64,000 nucleotides of DNA from Pseudomonas putida (GTDB lineage Bacteria > Pseudomonadota > Gammaproteobacteria > Pseudomonadales > Pseudomonadaceae), in the NCBI RefSeq assembly GCF_001636055.1, contig NZ_CP011789.1:3906001-3970000 (forward strand), given 5' to 3'. This document shows positions 27,499 to 36,613 of this stretch, in pieces. Each line of letters opens with the position of its first letter. The first letter of the stretch is position 1. The notes below the pieces were generated by a model. That model worked only from the letters and a program-made list of their open reading frames with translations, did not search any database and was not told where the DNA came from. A program made the position numbers and the translations under genes.

Positions 27499-28754
27499 GG
27501 CTTGGCCTGTGCCACGGGGCGCACGCGCGCACCGACTTCAAGCAGGACGATGTAGCACAGCGCCGAAGCACCGATACCCACCAGCGGGGCGACCCACGGC
27601 GAGCTGTAGGCCAGCACCGCCCCCACTGCGTAGGCGAACAGGCCGGCGCGGTTGTAGCGCGGCAGGCTGACCGAAGCCAGGGTCGGATACTTGCCACGGT
27701 GGCGGTACCAGAAGTCGGCCATGATCACCCCGCCGACCGGCGGAATGATCGAACCCAGCAGCACCAGGAATGGAATCAGCCATTCATACATGCCACCGAT
27801 CGCCAGCACGATGCCCACGCCGGCCGCCACCAGCGTCGCAGTACGACGGCGCTCGCTGCGCACCAGGTGGCAGGTCGCCGCCGCGACGTTATAGATGGTC
27901 GGGCCCTGAATGGTCCAGAGGTTCAGGCACAGCATCACCACGGCGGCGAACGACAGGCCCTGCAGCATCATCACTTCGACGATGTCGGCTTGCTGGTAGA
28001 CCATCGCGCACCAGGCGCCTGCCACCACCATCAGGCCGTTGCCCACCAGGAACGCCACGACGCTGGCCGTGACCGCCACCCGGCCACTGCGCGACAGGCG
28101 TGTCCAGTTGGTGGCCTGGGTCGCGCCACTGGCGAAGGTGCCGAAGACCATGGTCACCGCTGCCGAGAAGCTCATCGCCTCGTGCGGCACCACGGCCATA
28201 AGTCCTTCGAAACCGCCCACGTGCCGGGTGGCGATGACCATCGAAATCACCAGTAGCACGAACATCAGGGGCACCGACAGCCGCGACAGCCAATCCAGCC
28301 CCTTGAAGCCAATGATCGCAGTGATGCTGAAGCCCAATCCGAACAACACCATCAGCGGAATGGTCAAGCCCTCGGCCAGCCCCAGCAGCTTGACCAGCAC
28401 GATCGCCACTGTCGCCGTCCCCCAGGCGTACCAGCCCAGCTCAGCGAAACCCAGCAGAAAATCGGAGAGCCGGCTGCCCGATTCACCAAAACAGAAACGC
28501 CCCATCAGCACCGTGTTCAGGCCACTGCGCGAGGCGATGAACGCGAGCGTTGCCGCATAGATCGCCAGCAAGGTGTTGCCGATGGTGGCAATCCACAGCA
28601 TGTCGACGAAATTGAAGGCCATGCCCAGCTTGCCGCCAGCGAACATGGTGCCGGTGAAGAAGGTGAAGCTGAACAGGACCATGGCAATCGGCAGCAGGCC
28701 CTTGCGGGCGTGCTGGGGGGCTTCGGTCAGGGGGAATTCGCCGGGTGAGCTCAT
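27495..28754 (-). CDS. codB: Cytosine permease
   Basis: A 419-residue NCS1-family membrane protein with about 12 hydrophobic segments, collinear with CodB (FFTGTMFAGGKLGMAFNF near the start; PPVGGVIMADFWYRHRGKY at residues about 340). It imports cytosine for the CodA deaminase in the same operon. It is the first gene of the operon, and its promoter should lie in the 340-bp gap to 29094, which contains two inverted repeats. Confidence 0.92.
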   Translation of the reverse strand: MSSPGEFPLTEAPQHARKGLLPIAMVLFSFTFFTGTMFAGGKLGMAFNFVDMLWIATIGNTLLAIYAATLAFIASRSGLNTVLMGRFCFGESGSRLSDFLLGFAELGWYAWGTATVAIVLVKLLGLAEGLTIPLMVLFGLGFSITAIIGFKGLDWLSRLSVPLMFVLLVISMVIATRHVGGFEGLMAVVPHEAMSFSAAVTMVFGTFASGATQATNWTRLSRSGRVAVTASVVAFLVGNGLMVVAGAWCAMVYQQADIVEVMMLQGLSFAAVVMLCLNLWTIQGPTIYNVAAATCHLVRSERRRTATLVAAGVGIVLAIGGMYEWLIPFLVLLGSIIPPVGGVIMADFWYRHRGKYPTLASVSLPRYNRAGLFAYAVGAVLAYSSPWVAPLVGIGASALCYIVLLEVGARVRPVAQAKP

Positions 28755-28863
28755 TTTTATAGTGTTCCAGTGTTGGGGGGTTGGCGCTGGCGGAGCAATA
28801 AGTGGGCCGGATCCAGGGTAGACGATGTTCAGACTGGGAATTGGGCTTTAACGATATCCATTA

Positions 28864-28880
28864 ATGTGCAACACGCACAT
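28864..28880. promoter_or_regulatory. Inverted repeat in the codB / 5'-nucleotidase intergenic region
   Basis: ATGTGC, 5 bases, GCACAT: a perfect 6-bp inverted repeat about 110 bp upstream of codB. It is a candidate binding site for the PucR-type regulator. The rest of the 28755-29094 gap holds no credible gene. Confidence 0.4.
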
Positions 28881-28928
28881 AAATTACTGATCAGGGCGAA
28901 AATTTGTGGGCTTTATATCTCATTTTGA

Positions 28929-28940
28929 TGCACGCGTGCA
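28929..28940. promoter_or_regulatory. 12-bp palindrome in the codB / 5'-nucleotidase intergenic region
   Basis: TGCACGCGTGCA is a perfect palindrome, 154 bp before the 5'-nucleotidase start. It shares the TGC/GCA half-site character with the repeat at 28864, so it may be a second site for the same regulator. Confidence 0.35.
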
Positions 28941-29094
28941 CCTTTGGGTGGCGGACTTGCACCTGCGCACCGCGGGATTTCCAGCGCTTTGCGCTGACGA
29001 AGACCTTGAGCATCACAGCTATCCTTTTATGGCAGTACAATCATGGCCGCACCGCGCCAAGTCTCGGTGATGCCTATCGGTTCAGGACTTCTCC

Positions 29095-30099
29095 ATGCCC
29101 TACCCCATCGAACAGAAACTTGTCGTCGGCGTTGCCTCCAGTGCGCTGTTCGACCTCGCTGAGTCCGACGACATCTATCAAAGTGAAGGCGTCGAAGCCT
29201 ATCGCCAGCATCATGAAGCGAACCTCGACAATCCGTTCCCCAGGGGTGTGGCTTTTCCGTTCATCCGCCGCTTCCTGAGCATCAACAAGGCCTTTCCCGG
29301 GCAACTGCCAGTTGAAGTGGTGCTGCTGTCGCGCAACTCGCCGGAAACCGGGCTGCGGGTGTTTCGCTCTATCACGCATTACGGCCTGGACATCAGCCGC
29401 GCGGCCTTCATGTCTGGCCGCTCGCCCTACGAGTACATCCCGGCCTTCAATGCTTCGCTGTTCCTCAGCGCCAACGAAGAAGACGTGCAGCGCGCCATCG
29501 ACGCCGACTATCCCGCCGGCCTGGTGCTGCCCACACGCATCTACGACGACGAGATCGACACCGAACTGCGCGTGGCCTTCGACTTCGACGGCGTGATCGC
29601 CGACGACGAAGCCGAGACGGTCTACAAGCAGCACAACAACCTCCATGACTTCCAGGCCCACGAGTTCGCCCGCAAGGCCATCCCGCATCAGCCGGGGCCG
29701 CTGGCGGACCTGTACCGCAAGCTCTCGCACATTCGCACCCTCGAAGACCAGAAGCTTGCGCAAGACCCTGACTACAAGCGCATCCTGCGCATTGCCATCG
29801 TCACAGCGCGCAACGCACCATCCCATGAGCGCGTGGTGACCACCTTGAAAAACTGGGGCGTTTCGCCAGATGAATCGTTCTTTCTGGGTGGGATGGAGAA
29901 GGGCCGCGTGTTGTCCATTCTCAAGCCGCACATGTTCTTCGATGACCAGCGCAGCCACCTGTTCTCGGCGGCGGGTAACCTGCCGATGGTGCATGTGCCG
30001 TTCGGGGTGGCCAACCGCAACGTCGCCAGCCAGCCGGCGCAGGAGGTCATGACTCAGGGCGCTGGCGAAGCTACGAGTGAACAGGTGACAGGCCGATAA
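29095..30099 (+). CDS. Cytosolic 5'-nucleotidase (PF06189 family)
   Basis: A 334-residue protein of the cN-I-like 5_nucleotid family. LRVAFDFDGVIADDEAE at residues about 159-175 carries the HAD-like DxD motif, and FFDDQRSHL near the C-terminus holds the distal acidic residues. It should dephosphorylate nucleoside monophosphates. It faces away from the cytosine operon, so the neighbourhood has a nucleotide-salvage theme, though co-regulation is not shown. Confidence 0.88.
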   Translation: MPYPIEQKLVVGVASSALFDLAESDDIYQSEGVEAYRQHHEANLDNPFPRGVAFPFIRRFLSINKAFPGQLPVEVVLLSRNSPETGLRVFRSITHYGLDISRAAFMSGRSPYEYIPAFNASLFLSANEEDVQRAIDADYPAGLVLPTRIYDDEIDTELRVAFDFDGVIADDEAETVYKQHNNLHDFQAHEFARKAIPHQPGPLADLYRKLSHIRTLEDQKLAQDPDYKRILRIAIVTARNAPSHERVVTTLKNWGVSPDESFFLGGMEKGRVLSILKPHMFFDDQRSHLFSAAGNLPMVHVPFGVANRNVASQPAQEVMTQGAGEATSEQVTGR

Positions 30100-30110
30100 A
30101 GGCCGCATGC

Positions 30111-31349
30111 CTAGCGATTGTCCTGCAGCATTTGCCCACGTATCTGCTCCCAGCCCATTCGCCGCTCCGCCGCCTCTTGCCACTGCGCCCGTTGCGGCTC
30201 GCGCTGCACGATTGGCAGCAGCAGCGGCGGCAAACGCTCCACCTGGCTGCTGCGGGTGAAGATGCACAGCCGGGTGTAGTCAGGCAGTTGGTGGAGCTTG
30301 GCCCCGAGCAGGCTGTGCGGGCACAGCAACAGCAGGTCACCGAAGGCGAACAGCTGGTAGGCCCTGACCTGCACCTTGCCATCGTGACGCAGACGGCTGT
30401 GCCAGAGCAGCGGATCGATATCGGCCAGTGTCACCTGGCGATCGAGCACGTAGCGCTGGGAGAAACCCTGGCGTACTTCCAGGCTGCCGGCCACCGAATA
30501 GGTGATGCTCGACATCGCGCCCTTGGCGGTGGTGAGGAAGATCACGAAGAACAGCAAGGCGCCGCCGATGCCTGCGGCGACTTTGCGGTAGATATCGCCT
30601 TTGAACACGAAGTACAACATCGAAGGCAGCAGGCTCATCAGCAGCGTGAACAGTGAAAAGCCTGCCACGAACGACACCGCCGCCTCGTTATCCCGCCCGA
30701 CGTAGGTGTCGATGATCAACAGCATCGACAACGAACTGGCGATGACGGCGAACACCAGGGTGAACGAAAGAAAGATCCCAAGAAACCAGCGATCGGCCTT
30801 GCCCTTGTTCTTCGGCACCGCGAGAACGAACAACGACCTGAACGACCGGGAGAAGAACAGCGCGGCAAACGCCAGCACGGTGGCTACCGAGATCAACAGC
30901 ATGGCAACGCCGGGGCTGAGCATTCGATGGTAGAAGAAGCCCAGGACGATGAAGGCGGCGTAGCCCACCACCAAAGGAATCACCAGCCACAGCGCGACAT
31001 GGCGGGTGAGCCAGCGCACCCTGCCGAACAGCGATACCGCCGTGCCGTAGAGCCACGACGAGCCCATCAGGATGATCAGGTGCGAGAACATCACCGCGAC
31101 GACCACGAACATCCACGCGGCGAGTGACGACTTGGAATCCAGCGCCGACATGAACAGGTCGGCGCGACCGATGGCCCGGGTGTAGATGTACAGGCTCACG
31201 CTGCCGAGAAAGGTCCCGAGGAACACCAGCGTCACGGTGAACGGCGTCCAGTGCGTCAGCACCCGCTTGAGGTTCTTGCGAAACACCTGGGCGAAGGTCG
31301 GGCGCACGCGGCGCACCCGGGATGTAGCGGATTGCGAGGTCCTGCTCAT
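30111..31349 (-). CDS. Hypothetical polytopic membrane protein
   Basis: A 412-residue protein not assigned to a known family. It has a basic N-terminus (residues 1-30), then hydrophobic segments at about 38-58, 78-100, 115-140, 150-170, 190-215, 230-255 and 262-280. A soluble C-terminal domain (about 290-412) ends in a charged tail. It converges on the 5'-nucleotidase gene, ending 11 bp away. Function unknown. Confidence 0.75.
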   Translation of the reverse strand: MSRTSQSATSRVRRVRPTFAQVFRKNLKRVLTHWTPFTVTLVFLGTFLGSVSLYIYTRAIGRADLFMSALDSKSSLAAWMFVVVAVMFSHLIILMGSSWLYGTAVSLFGRVRWLTRHVALWLVIPLVVGYAAFIVLGFFYHRMLSPGVAMLLISVATVLAFAALFFSRSFRSLFVLAVPKNKGKADRWFLGIFLSFTLVFAVIASSLSMLLIIDTYVGRDNEAAVSFVAGFSLFTLLMSLLPSMLYFVFKGDIYRKVAAGIGGALLFFVIFLTTAKGAMSSITYSVAGSLEVRQGFSQRYVLDRQVTLADIDPLLWHSRLRHDGKVQVRAYQLFAFGDLLLLCPHSLLGAKLHQLPDYTRLCIFTRSSQVERLPPLLLPIVQREPQRAQWQEAAERRMGWEQIRGQMLQDNR

Positions 31350-31463
31350 TTCGAGGCCTGTCCATGGTCTGCAACTACGAGGCCGGGGAATCTATCACGC
31401 TTGCCCGCGTGAATCCCGGTGTCTGCTTGCCGATGCGTCCTGCATCGACGGCTTGCGGTATCG

Positions 31464-31772
31464 CTAGGCCCCCTCCTCGACAGGCACCTCACCGCGTACG
31501 ATGGTCAGTTGGCCGTCGATCATCGCCTTGCTCATGCCGCACAGGTAATGGGTGGCGCGCATGAGCGGTTCGGCATCCTGTGGTTTGTCGATGGCTCGTC
31601 GGGTGAGTTCGGTCACGCAGCCGAGCAGCGTGGAAATTTCCATCAGCGTTTCCTTCGGCGGCAGCCCGGGTATCGCCTGGACCCAGGCCATGCGTGGCTC
31701 GCGGCGGATACGTGCGGGTGCGCTGACCAGTTTAAGGCCGTCGCGCTTATTCGATTGGTCGTCGTTGTCCAT
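31464..31772 (-). CDS. Small hypothetical protein, DUF3077-like
   Basis: A 102-residue protein starting MDNDDQSNKRDG at 31772. The central IPGLPPKETLMEISTLLGCV and the following helices resemble small Pseudomonas proteins of the DUF3077 kind (a PG-I-P-x-E-x-L segment then two helices). That family link is tentative. The frame is open further upstream, but those residues are Arg-rich and not protein-like. Confidence 0.6.
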   Translation of the reverse strand: MDNDDQSNKRDGLKLVSAPARIRREPRMAWVQAIPGLPPKETLMEISTLLGCVTELTRRAIDKPQDAEPLMRATHYLCGMSKAMIDGQLTIVRGEVPVEEGA

Positions 31773-32028
31773 GGCTCCCCCAGCGTTGGTTGAAAAGCGC
31801 CTGTCGCACACCCTCGCCCGTGTTCCAGCCCGACTCACGCGAACCTGGCGTGTGTCTCTGCCCGTCGGCTGAAAACGCGATGACGATGTGCGACCGGCCC
31901 CAGGAGAGTAGAAGCACCGACGGCGCCACACAACGGCAAAACCCGGGGAAATGGTATCCCCGGAAATGTCCTACGACGTATTAGGAAGGTTCGCGAAATA
32001 GGCCCTAGGCCGGTCGCAATCCGCAGGC

Positions 32029-32048
32029 ATGCGCCGACCACGGCGCAT
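32029..32048 (-). terminator. Hairpin directly after the HrpK-like gene
   Basis: ATGCGCCG, 4-nt loop, CGGCGCAT: a perfect 8-bp stem starting 3 bp after the stop of the large gene at 32051. There is no T-tract, so its role as a terminator is uncertain. Confidence 0.35.
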
Positions 32049-32050
32049 CA

Positions 32051-35000
32051 TCAGGAAGTCCACTCCTCACCACCCGGCCAGTCCTCGGTGGGGATATCGG
32101 CCAAGGTGCCGTCCTTGATCCCGTCGATGCCGTAGCGCTCGATCGAATCGCCCAGCAACGAGCCGAACTTGTCCGACTTGACCTGCTCCTGCCCTTCCTT
32201 GACCAGGCCCGGGATGATCGCTGCCAGCACCGCCACGCCCGCGCCAAGGAACCCCAGCACCCCAGCCGTGGCCGCCAGGCCCGGAAGGAAGCGTGGCAGG
32301 TTGGCGCCGAGCAGGCCGAGTCCGCCCTCCACCGCCGAGGCACTGCCCGCCAGCACGCCCAGCGAGCCGGCAGTGATGCCGAAGCCACCGGCCAGCTTGT
32401 CGCCACGACGCAGCGCGTTCACACCATCGAAGATGCCATAGGCCCCGGCCACGATACCGGCCAGCCCGCCGATGCCTTTGGCAGCTTCCTCGAAGTTCTT
32501 CGCCACCACCTTGGCGTGCTTGCCATCCTTGACGTTGGCCTTGACCTCATCGAGCAGGTCGAGCATCACCTTGCCATCCTTCATGTCGGTCAGCGTCTGC
32601 TCACCGTTCTTGATCGCCTTGGTCAAGTGCTCCTGGTAACCCTTGGAACCGCCCTCGATCAGCACCGTGGTGGTCTGCACCGACCCGGTGGTGATGTCGA
32701 CGATGTTGCGATCGGTGAGCTTGCCGCCGCTCTGCGCGCCGCGAGCGATGGTGACACCGGCCAGGAACAGCCCGCTCACCCCGTGCAGCACGCCACTGCC
32801 GTAAGCGCCCTTGGCGTTGCCGTTGGGGTCGAAGTCCGACAGCTTGCCCATCTTGTCCAGGGCCTTGGTGCCCTGGCGGAACAGGTCCCAATTGCCACGG
32901 AAGCCCGCCAGCACCTGGTCGGTGGTGGCCACGGTGCCGTCCTGGTTGAGCAACAGCTCGGGGCTCTCGTCGCGCATCTGGTCGATCAGCTTGCGCACCT
33001 TGTCTTCGTCCAACTCGTCCCCGCCATCCTTGCCGAACGCGGTCTTGAGGTCGTCGAAGGTGGCGTCCTTGAACAGGTTCTCCTGGGTGATGGTGGAGAA
33101 GTTGTCGTTGAGCTGCTTGTCGTACTGGGCGGTGAACTGCGGATCGAGCGCCGAGTTGTAGAGCGCCACCTCCAGGCTGAACTCCGAGGCGGCCTGCTCG
33201 GGCGAGTTGTCCTTGAGCAGTTCGCGCATGCGTTCGCCGGTGGCCAGCTGATCCTTGTAGAAGGTCTTGAAATCTTCATTGTGCGACGACTTGCCGACCG
33301 CGCCCTGGATCGCCTTGGCGTCGTCGATACCGAGGATCGACTGCAGGCTGGTGGCGGTGGCATAGAAGCTGGCCAGCGCAGTGTGCTGGTCGGTCTTGCC
33401 ATCCTTGGTGTTGGCGTCCCAGGCAGCGTCCAGCGCCTTGCCAGACTTGACCTCGTCTTCGTAGGTCTTGCTGACGGCATCCTTGAACCCAGGGTTTTCC
33501 TCGAACAGCGTCTTCACCGCCTCATCGCCCGCGCTTTTGAGATAGTCGGCGGTTTCCTTGTCGTTCTGCAGGATGGCCATGTGGTCGTTGATGTCTTCCA
33601 GCAGCTTTTGCGGCTCCCAGATCGCACCGGAACGGTTGGCGATGGCGACCTTTCCGTAGTCGCTGTTCCACACCCCGGCATTGGCGCCGTCGACCACCAG
33701 CTTCTGCGCCTCCTGCAGGTCCAGCAGTACGGCGGCCTTTTCCTCGGCGCTGTAGTTTTCCGGATGCACGAAGACATCCTCGCCCAGCTTGCGGGTGTCG
33801 ACCTTGCCGGTGACATTGCCGGGGGCGACATCGGTGATCAGGCTGGCCAGCCCTTGGGCATCGGTGGGTGAGCCGCTCTTCAGCCAGTTCTGCACGTCCT
33901 CGCGACTGACCTTGCCGTCAGGCTTGTCGCCAATGTTGTTGCTGGCGGTATCGACCTTGCGGAATGCGCCTGGCTGGGCGAAGAAGCTCAGCGCTTCTTG
34001 CTCCTGCTTGCTCAGTTGCGGATTCTGCTTGAGGTAGTCCTGGATGTTGTCTGCGGTGACTGCGCCGTCCGCGCCAGTCTTGCCGCAGATCGAATCGTAC
34101 TTGGCATCGAAGATGGCGCCATACTGGGCGATCTGCCTGGAGCCTGCGTCAGCGTCCGGGTTGGTCTTGAGGAACGCCTTGTAGCTGCCGATCTCGTCGT
34201 TGGCCGGCGGCTTGGCCAGCGACTCGAAACCGAACTTGCCAAAGTCCTGCAGGCGCCCGGCCTCGGTGCCGTGACGCGCCTCACCGCTCTTGGTGAAGCC
34301 ATCGACACTGCTGTTGGCCACATCCTTGCCGGTGAGCGCCTTGCCGTCCTCGTCATAGCCCACCACTCGGTCGAGCACCTGGCTGGCCCGGAAGGCGGCG
34401 TTGGGATCCTTGTCGAAATCGCCGACCTGCTCCTTCAGCGCATCCTTCACCCCGCTCTGGTTGCCGAGGTTCTTGAGCAGCGGGTTGTCATCGATGATGT
34501 CCTGCGCCGAACGCTTGTCGTCCTCGGGCAGCTCCCAGACAATGCCGGCCTTTTCTGCTGCCTCGCGACGTTTGTCATCCTTGCCCACGTCGTCGACATG
34601 CTGCAGCTCGCCCTTGAGGCTCTCGAACCCGTACTTGCCAAAATCCTGCAGGCGCCCAGCTTCGGTGCCATGCCTGGCATCGCCGCCCTTGGTGAAACCG
34701 TCGATGCTGGTGTTGTCGACATCCTTGCCGGCCAGGCGCTCGCCGTTCTCGTCATAGCGCACCACGTGGTCCAGCACCTGGGTCGCGCGGTAGGCCGCAT
34801 CGGCATCGTGCTCGAAGTCGCCGACCTGCTCCTTGAGCATGTCCTTGACCCCGCTCTGGTTACCCAGGTTCTTGAGCAGTGGGCTGTCGTCGATGATCTG
34901 CTGCGCCGAACGTTCGTCGCCTTCGGGGCGCTCCCACCGGATACCCGCTGCCTCGGCCTTGCTGCGTGCCTCGGGGTCATCGTTGGCCGCCTCGATGTGC

Positions 35001-35449
35001 TTGAGCTCACCCTTCAGGTTTTCCCAACCGTACTTGCCGAAGTCCTGCAAGCGCCCGGCCTCGGTGCCGTGCTTGGCATCACCGCCCTTGGTGAAACCAT
35101 CGACCTTGCCGTTGTCGATATCGCCACCGACCAGTCGCGAGCCACCCTCGTCGAAGCGCTCGATGTGGTCCAGTACCTGGGTGGCGCGGTAGGCCGCATC
35201 GGCGTCGTGCTCGAAATCTCCGACCCGCTCGCGCAGCTTGTCCTTCACCCCGCTCTGGTTGCCAAGGTTCTTCAACAACGGACTGTCGTCGATGATTTCC
35301 TGGGCGGAACGGTTGTCGTCCTTCGGGCGCTGCCATTCGATGCCGGCGTCCTTGGCCTTGGCACGATCGACCGCATCGCCCCAGTCGGCACTGGCATCCT
35401 TCTTGGTGAGCGTCTTGATATCGGGGGCGTTGGTGACCGGAGCTGACAT
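32051..35449 (-). CDS. HrpK-like large repeat protein (type III effector HrpK domain)
   Basis: A 1132-residue protein starting MSAPVTNAPDIK, after a GGGAGA ribosome-binding site. Residues about 20-420 are three tandem repeats of about 125-130 residues, each holding RSAQ(E/Q/D)IIDD(S/N)PLLKNLGNQSG, VGDF, DGFTK.G and HGTEAGRLQDFGK. A helical middle part with EF-hand-like acidic turns (DGKVSREDVQNWL) follows. The C-terminus has Gly/Ala-rich hydrophobic stretches (residues about 1010-1095) that could enter membranes. It resembles proteins annotated as type III effector HrpK in Pseudomonas. No type III secretion gene is in the window, so its export route is open. Confidence 0.7.
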   Translation of the reverse strand: MSAPVTNAPDIKTLTKKDASADWGDAVDRAKAKDAGIEWQRPKDDNRSAQEIIDDSPLLKNLGNQSGVKDKLRERVGDFEHDADAAYRATQVLDHIERFDEGGSRLVGGDIDNGKVDGFTKGGDAKHGTEAGRLQDFGKYGWENLKGELKHIEAANDDPEARSKAEAAGIRWERPEGDERSAQQIIDDSPLLKNLGNQSGVKDMLKEQVGDFEHDADAAYRATQVLDHVVRYDENGERLAGKDVDNTSIDGFTKGGDARHGTEAGRLQDFGKYGFESLKGELQHVDDVGKDDKRREAAEKAGIVWELPEDDKRSAQDIIDDNPLLKNLGNQSGVKDALKEQVGDFDKDPNAAFRASQVLDRVVGYDEDGKALTGKDVANSSVDGFTKSGEARHGTEAGRLQDFGKFGFESLAKPPANDEIGSYKAFLKTNPDADAGSRQIAQYGAIFDAKYDSICGKTGADGAVTADNIQDYLKQNPQLSKQEQEALSFFAQPGAFRKVDTASNNIGDKPDGKVSREDVQNWLKSGSPTDAQGLASLITDVAPGNVTGKVDTRKLGEDVFVHPENYSAEEKAAVLLDLQEAQKLVVDGANAGVWNSDYGKVAIANRSGAIWEPQKLLEDINDHMAILQNDKETADYLKSAGDEAVKTLFEENPGFKDAVSKTYEDEVKSGKALDAAWDANTKDGKTDQHTALASFYATATSLQSILGIDDAKAIQGAVGKSSHNEDFKTFYKDQLATGERMRELLKDNSPEQAASEFSLEVALYNSALDPQFTAQYDKQLNDNFSTITQENLFKDATFDDLKTAFGKDGGDELDEDKVRKLIDQMRDESPELLLNQDGTVATTDQVLAGFRGNWDLFRQGTKALDKMGKLSDFDPNGNAKGAYGSGVLHGVSGLFLAGVTIARGAQSGGKLTDRNIVDITTGSVQTTTVLIEGGSKGYQEHLTKAIKNGEQTLTDMKDGKVMLDLLDEVKANVKDGKHAKVVAKNFEEAAKGIGGLAGIVAGAYGIFDGVNALRRGDKLAGGFGITAGSLGVLAGSASAVEGGLGLLGANLPRFLPGLAATAGVLGFLGAGVAVLAAIIPGLVKEGQEQVKSDKFGSLLGDSIERYGIDGIKDGTLADIPTEDWPGGEEWTS

Positions 35450-35709
35450 GCGCGTTCTCCCTGAAGGTGGCTGCCCGGTTGGCGGGCCCGAGGTGTGTGA
35501 GTGCAGGGAAAAGCAGCGAGATGACTGAACGATGACAGCCATGCTGGCGATCAGCCGCTTTTCGCAGCTGCACGCCCGTGATCATTGGGCGGATCGCGCC
35601 TGTGAAACGTTGTGAAATCACCCGATGGAACATCTGTCGGTCTTAGGCCTCCCACACTAACGCAGGGCGAAAGGCGCGCTGCCCATGAAGATCCGGAGGC
35701 TTGTCCTGT

Positions 35710-36405
35710 ATGAAAAAGATCCTGATGGTGCTGACATCCCACGACCAGCTCGGTAACACCGGCAAGAAAACCGGCTTCTGGCTGGAGGAGTTTGCCGCCC
35801 CTTACTACGTGTTCATCGACGCTGGCGCGCAGATCACCCTCGCCTCCCCCAAAGGCGGCCAGCCACCGCTGGACCCGAAGAGCGACCAGCCCGACGCCCA
35901 GACCGCCGCCACCCGCCGCTTCCAGCAAGACACCGAAGCGCAGATCGCTCTGGCCGACACCATTCCGTTGGGAGAAATCGACCCTTACGACTTCGACGCC
36001 GTGTTCTATCCAGGTGGTCATGGGCCGCTGTGGGACCTGGCCGAGGACAAGGATTCAATCACCCTGCTCGAGGCCCTGTACGCCTCGAACAAACCCATCG
36101 CTGCGGTATGCCATGCACCGGGGGTGTTCAAGCAGGTCAAGGCAGCGGATGGCGAGTCGGTTGTGAAAGGCAAGCGCGTCACCGGTTTCACCAACAGCGA
36201 GGAAGAGGCTGTCGGGCTGACCGATGTGGTGCCGTTTCTGGTGGAGGACATGCTCAAGGCCAACGGCGGTGAGTACTCAAAGGCAGCCGATTGGGCGAGC
36301 TACGTGGTCGAGGATGGCAATTTGATCACCGGCCAGAATCCGGCGTCGTCCGAGGCGGCGGCGCAAGCGCTGCTCAAACGTCTGGAGCAAGAACCAGGCG
36401 CTTGA
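35710..36405 (+). CDS. Type 1 glutamine amidotransferase-like protein (DJ-1/PfpI, Hsp31-like)
   Basis: A 231-residue protein of the DJ-1/PfpI superfamily. YDFDAVFYPGGHGPLWDL places the conserved Gly-Gly-His loop, and AAVCHAPGVF holds the nucleophile-elbow Cys. The length and the SGFWLEE-like start (TGFWLEEFAAPYYVF) match the Hsp31/YhbO-type glyoxalase III branch. A stress role (deglycation or methylglyoxal removal) is inferred from the family only. Confidence 0.9.
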   Translation: MKKILMVLTSHDQLGNTGKKTGFWLEEFAAPYYVFIDAGAQITLASPKGGQPPLDPKSDQPDAQTAATRRFQQDTEAQIALADTIPLGEIDPYDFDAVFYPGGHGPLWDLAEDKDSITLLEALYASNKPIAAVCHAPGVFKQVKAADGESVVKGKRVTGFTNSEEEAVGLTDVVPFLVEDMLKANGGEYSKAADWASYVVEDGNLITGQNPASSEAAAQALLKRLEQEPGA

Positions 36406-36450
36406 GACAAATGGCACAGGCGCGGCCCGCTCCCTCAGATGCACGATCCC

Positions 36451-36490
36451 TGTAGGAGCGGGCTCGTCCCGCGATCACCGGCAAAGCCGG
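36451..36490. repeat. REP element (P. putida type), copy 2
   Basis: This is 40 bases identical to 2687-2726 except for one base (TGTAGG here, TGTGGG there). It has the same two small stems, lying between the DJ-1-like gene and the ATPase gene. Confidence 0.85.
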
Positions 36491-36613
36491 GGCCATCCCC
36501 ATCACCGATACAGACGGACTTACATCACCCACCAACCCCGCGTACCCAGCGGCTGGAAACCCCACCCAGCATCGGTGACAATCGCCCCTCATGCCCAAGC
36601 CAGGACGCCTCGC

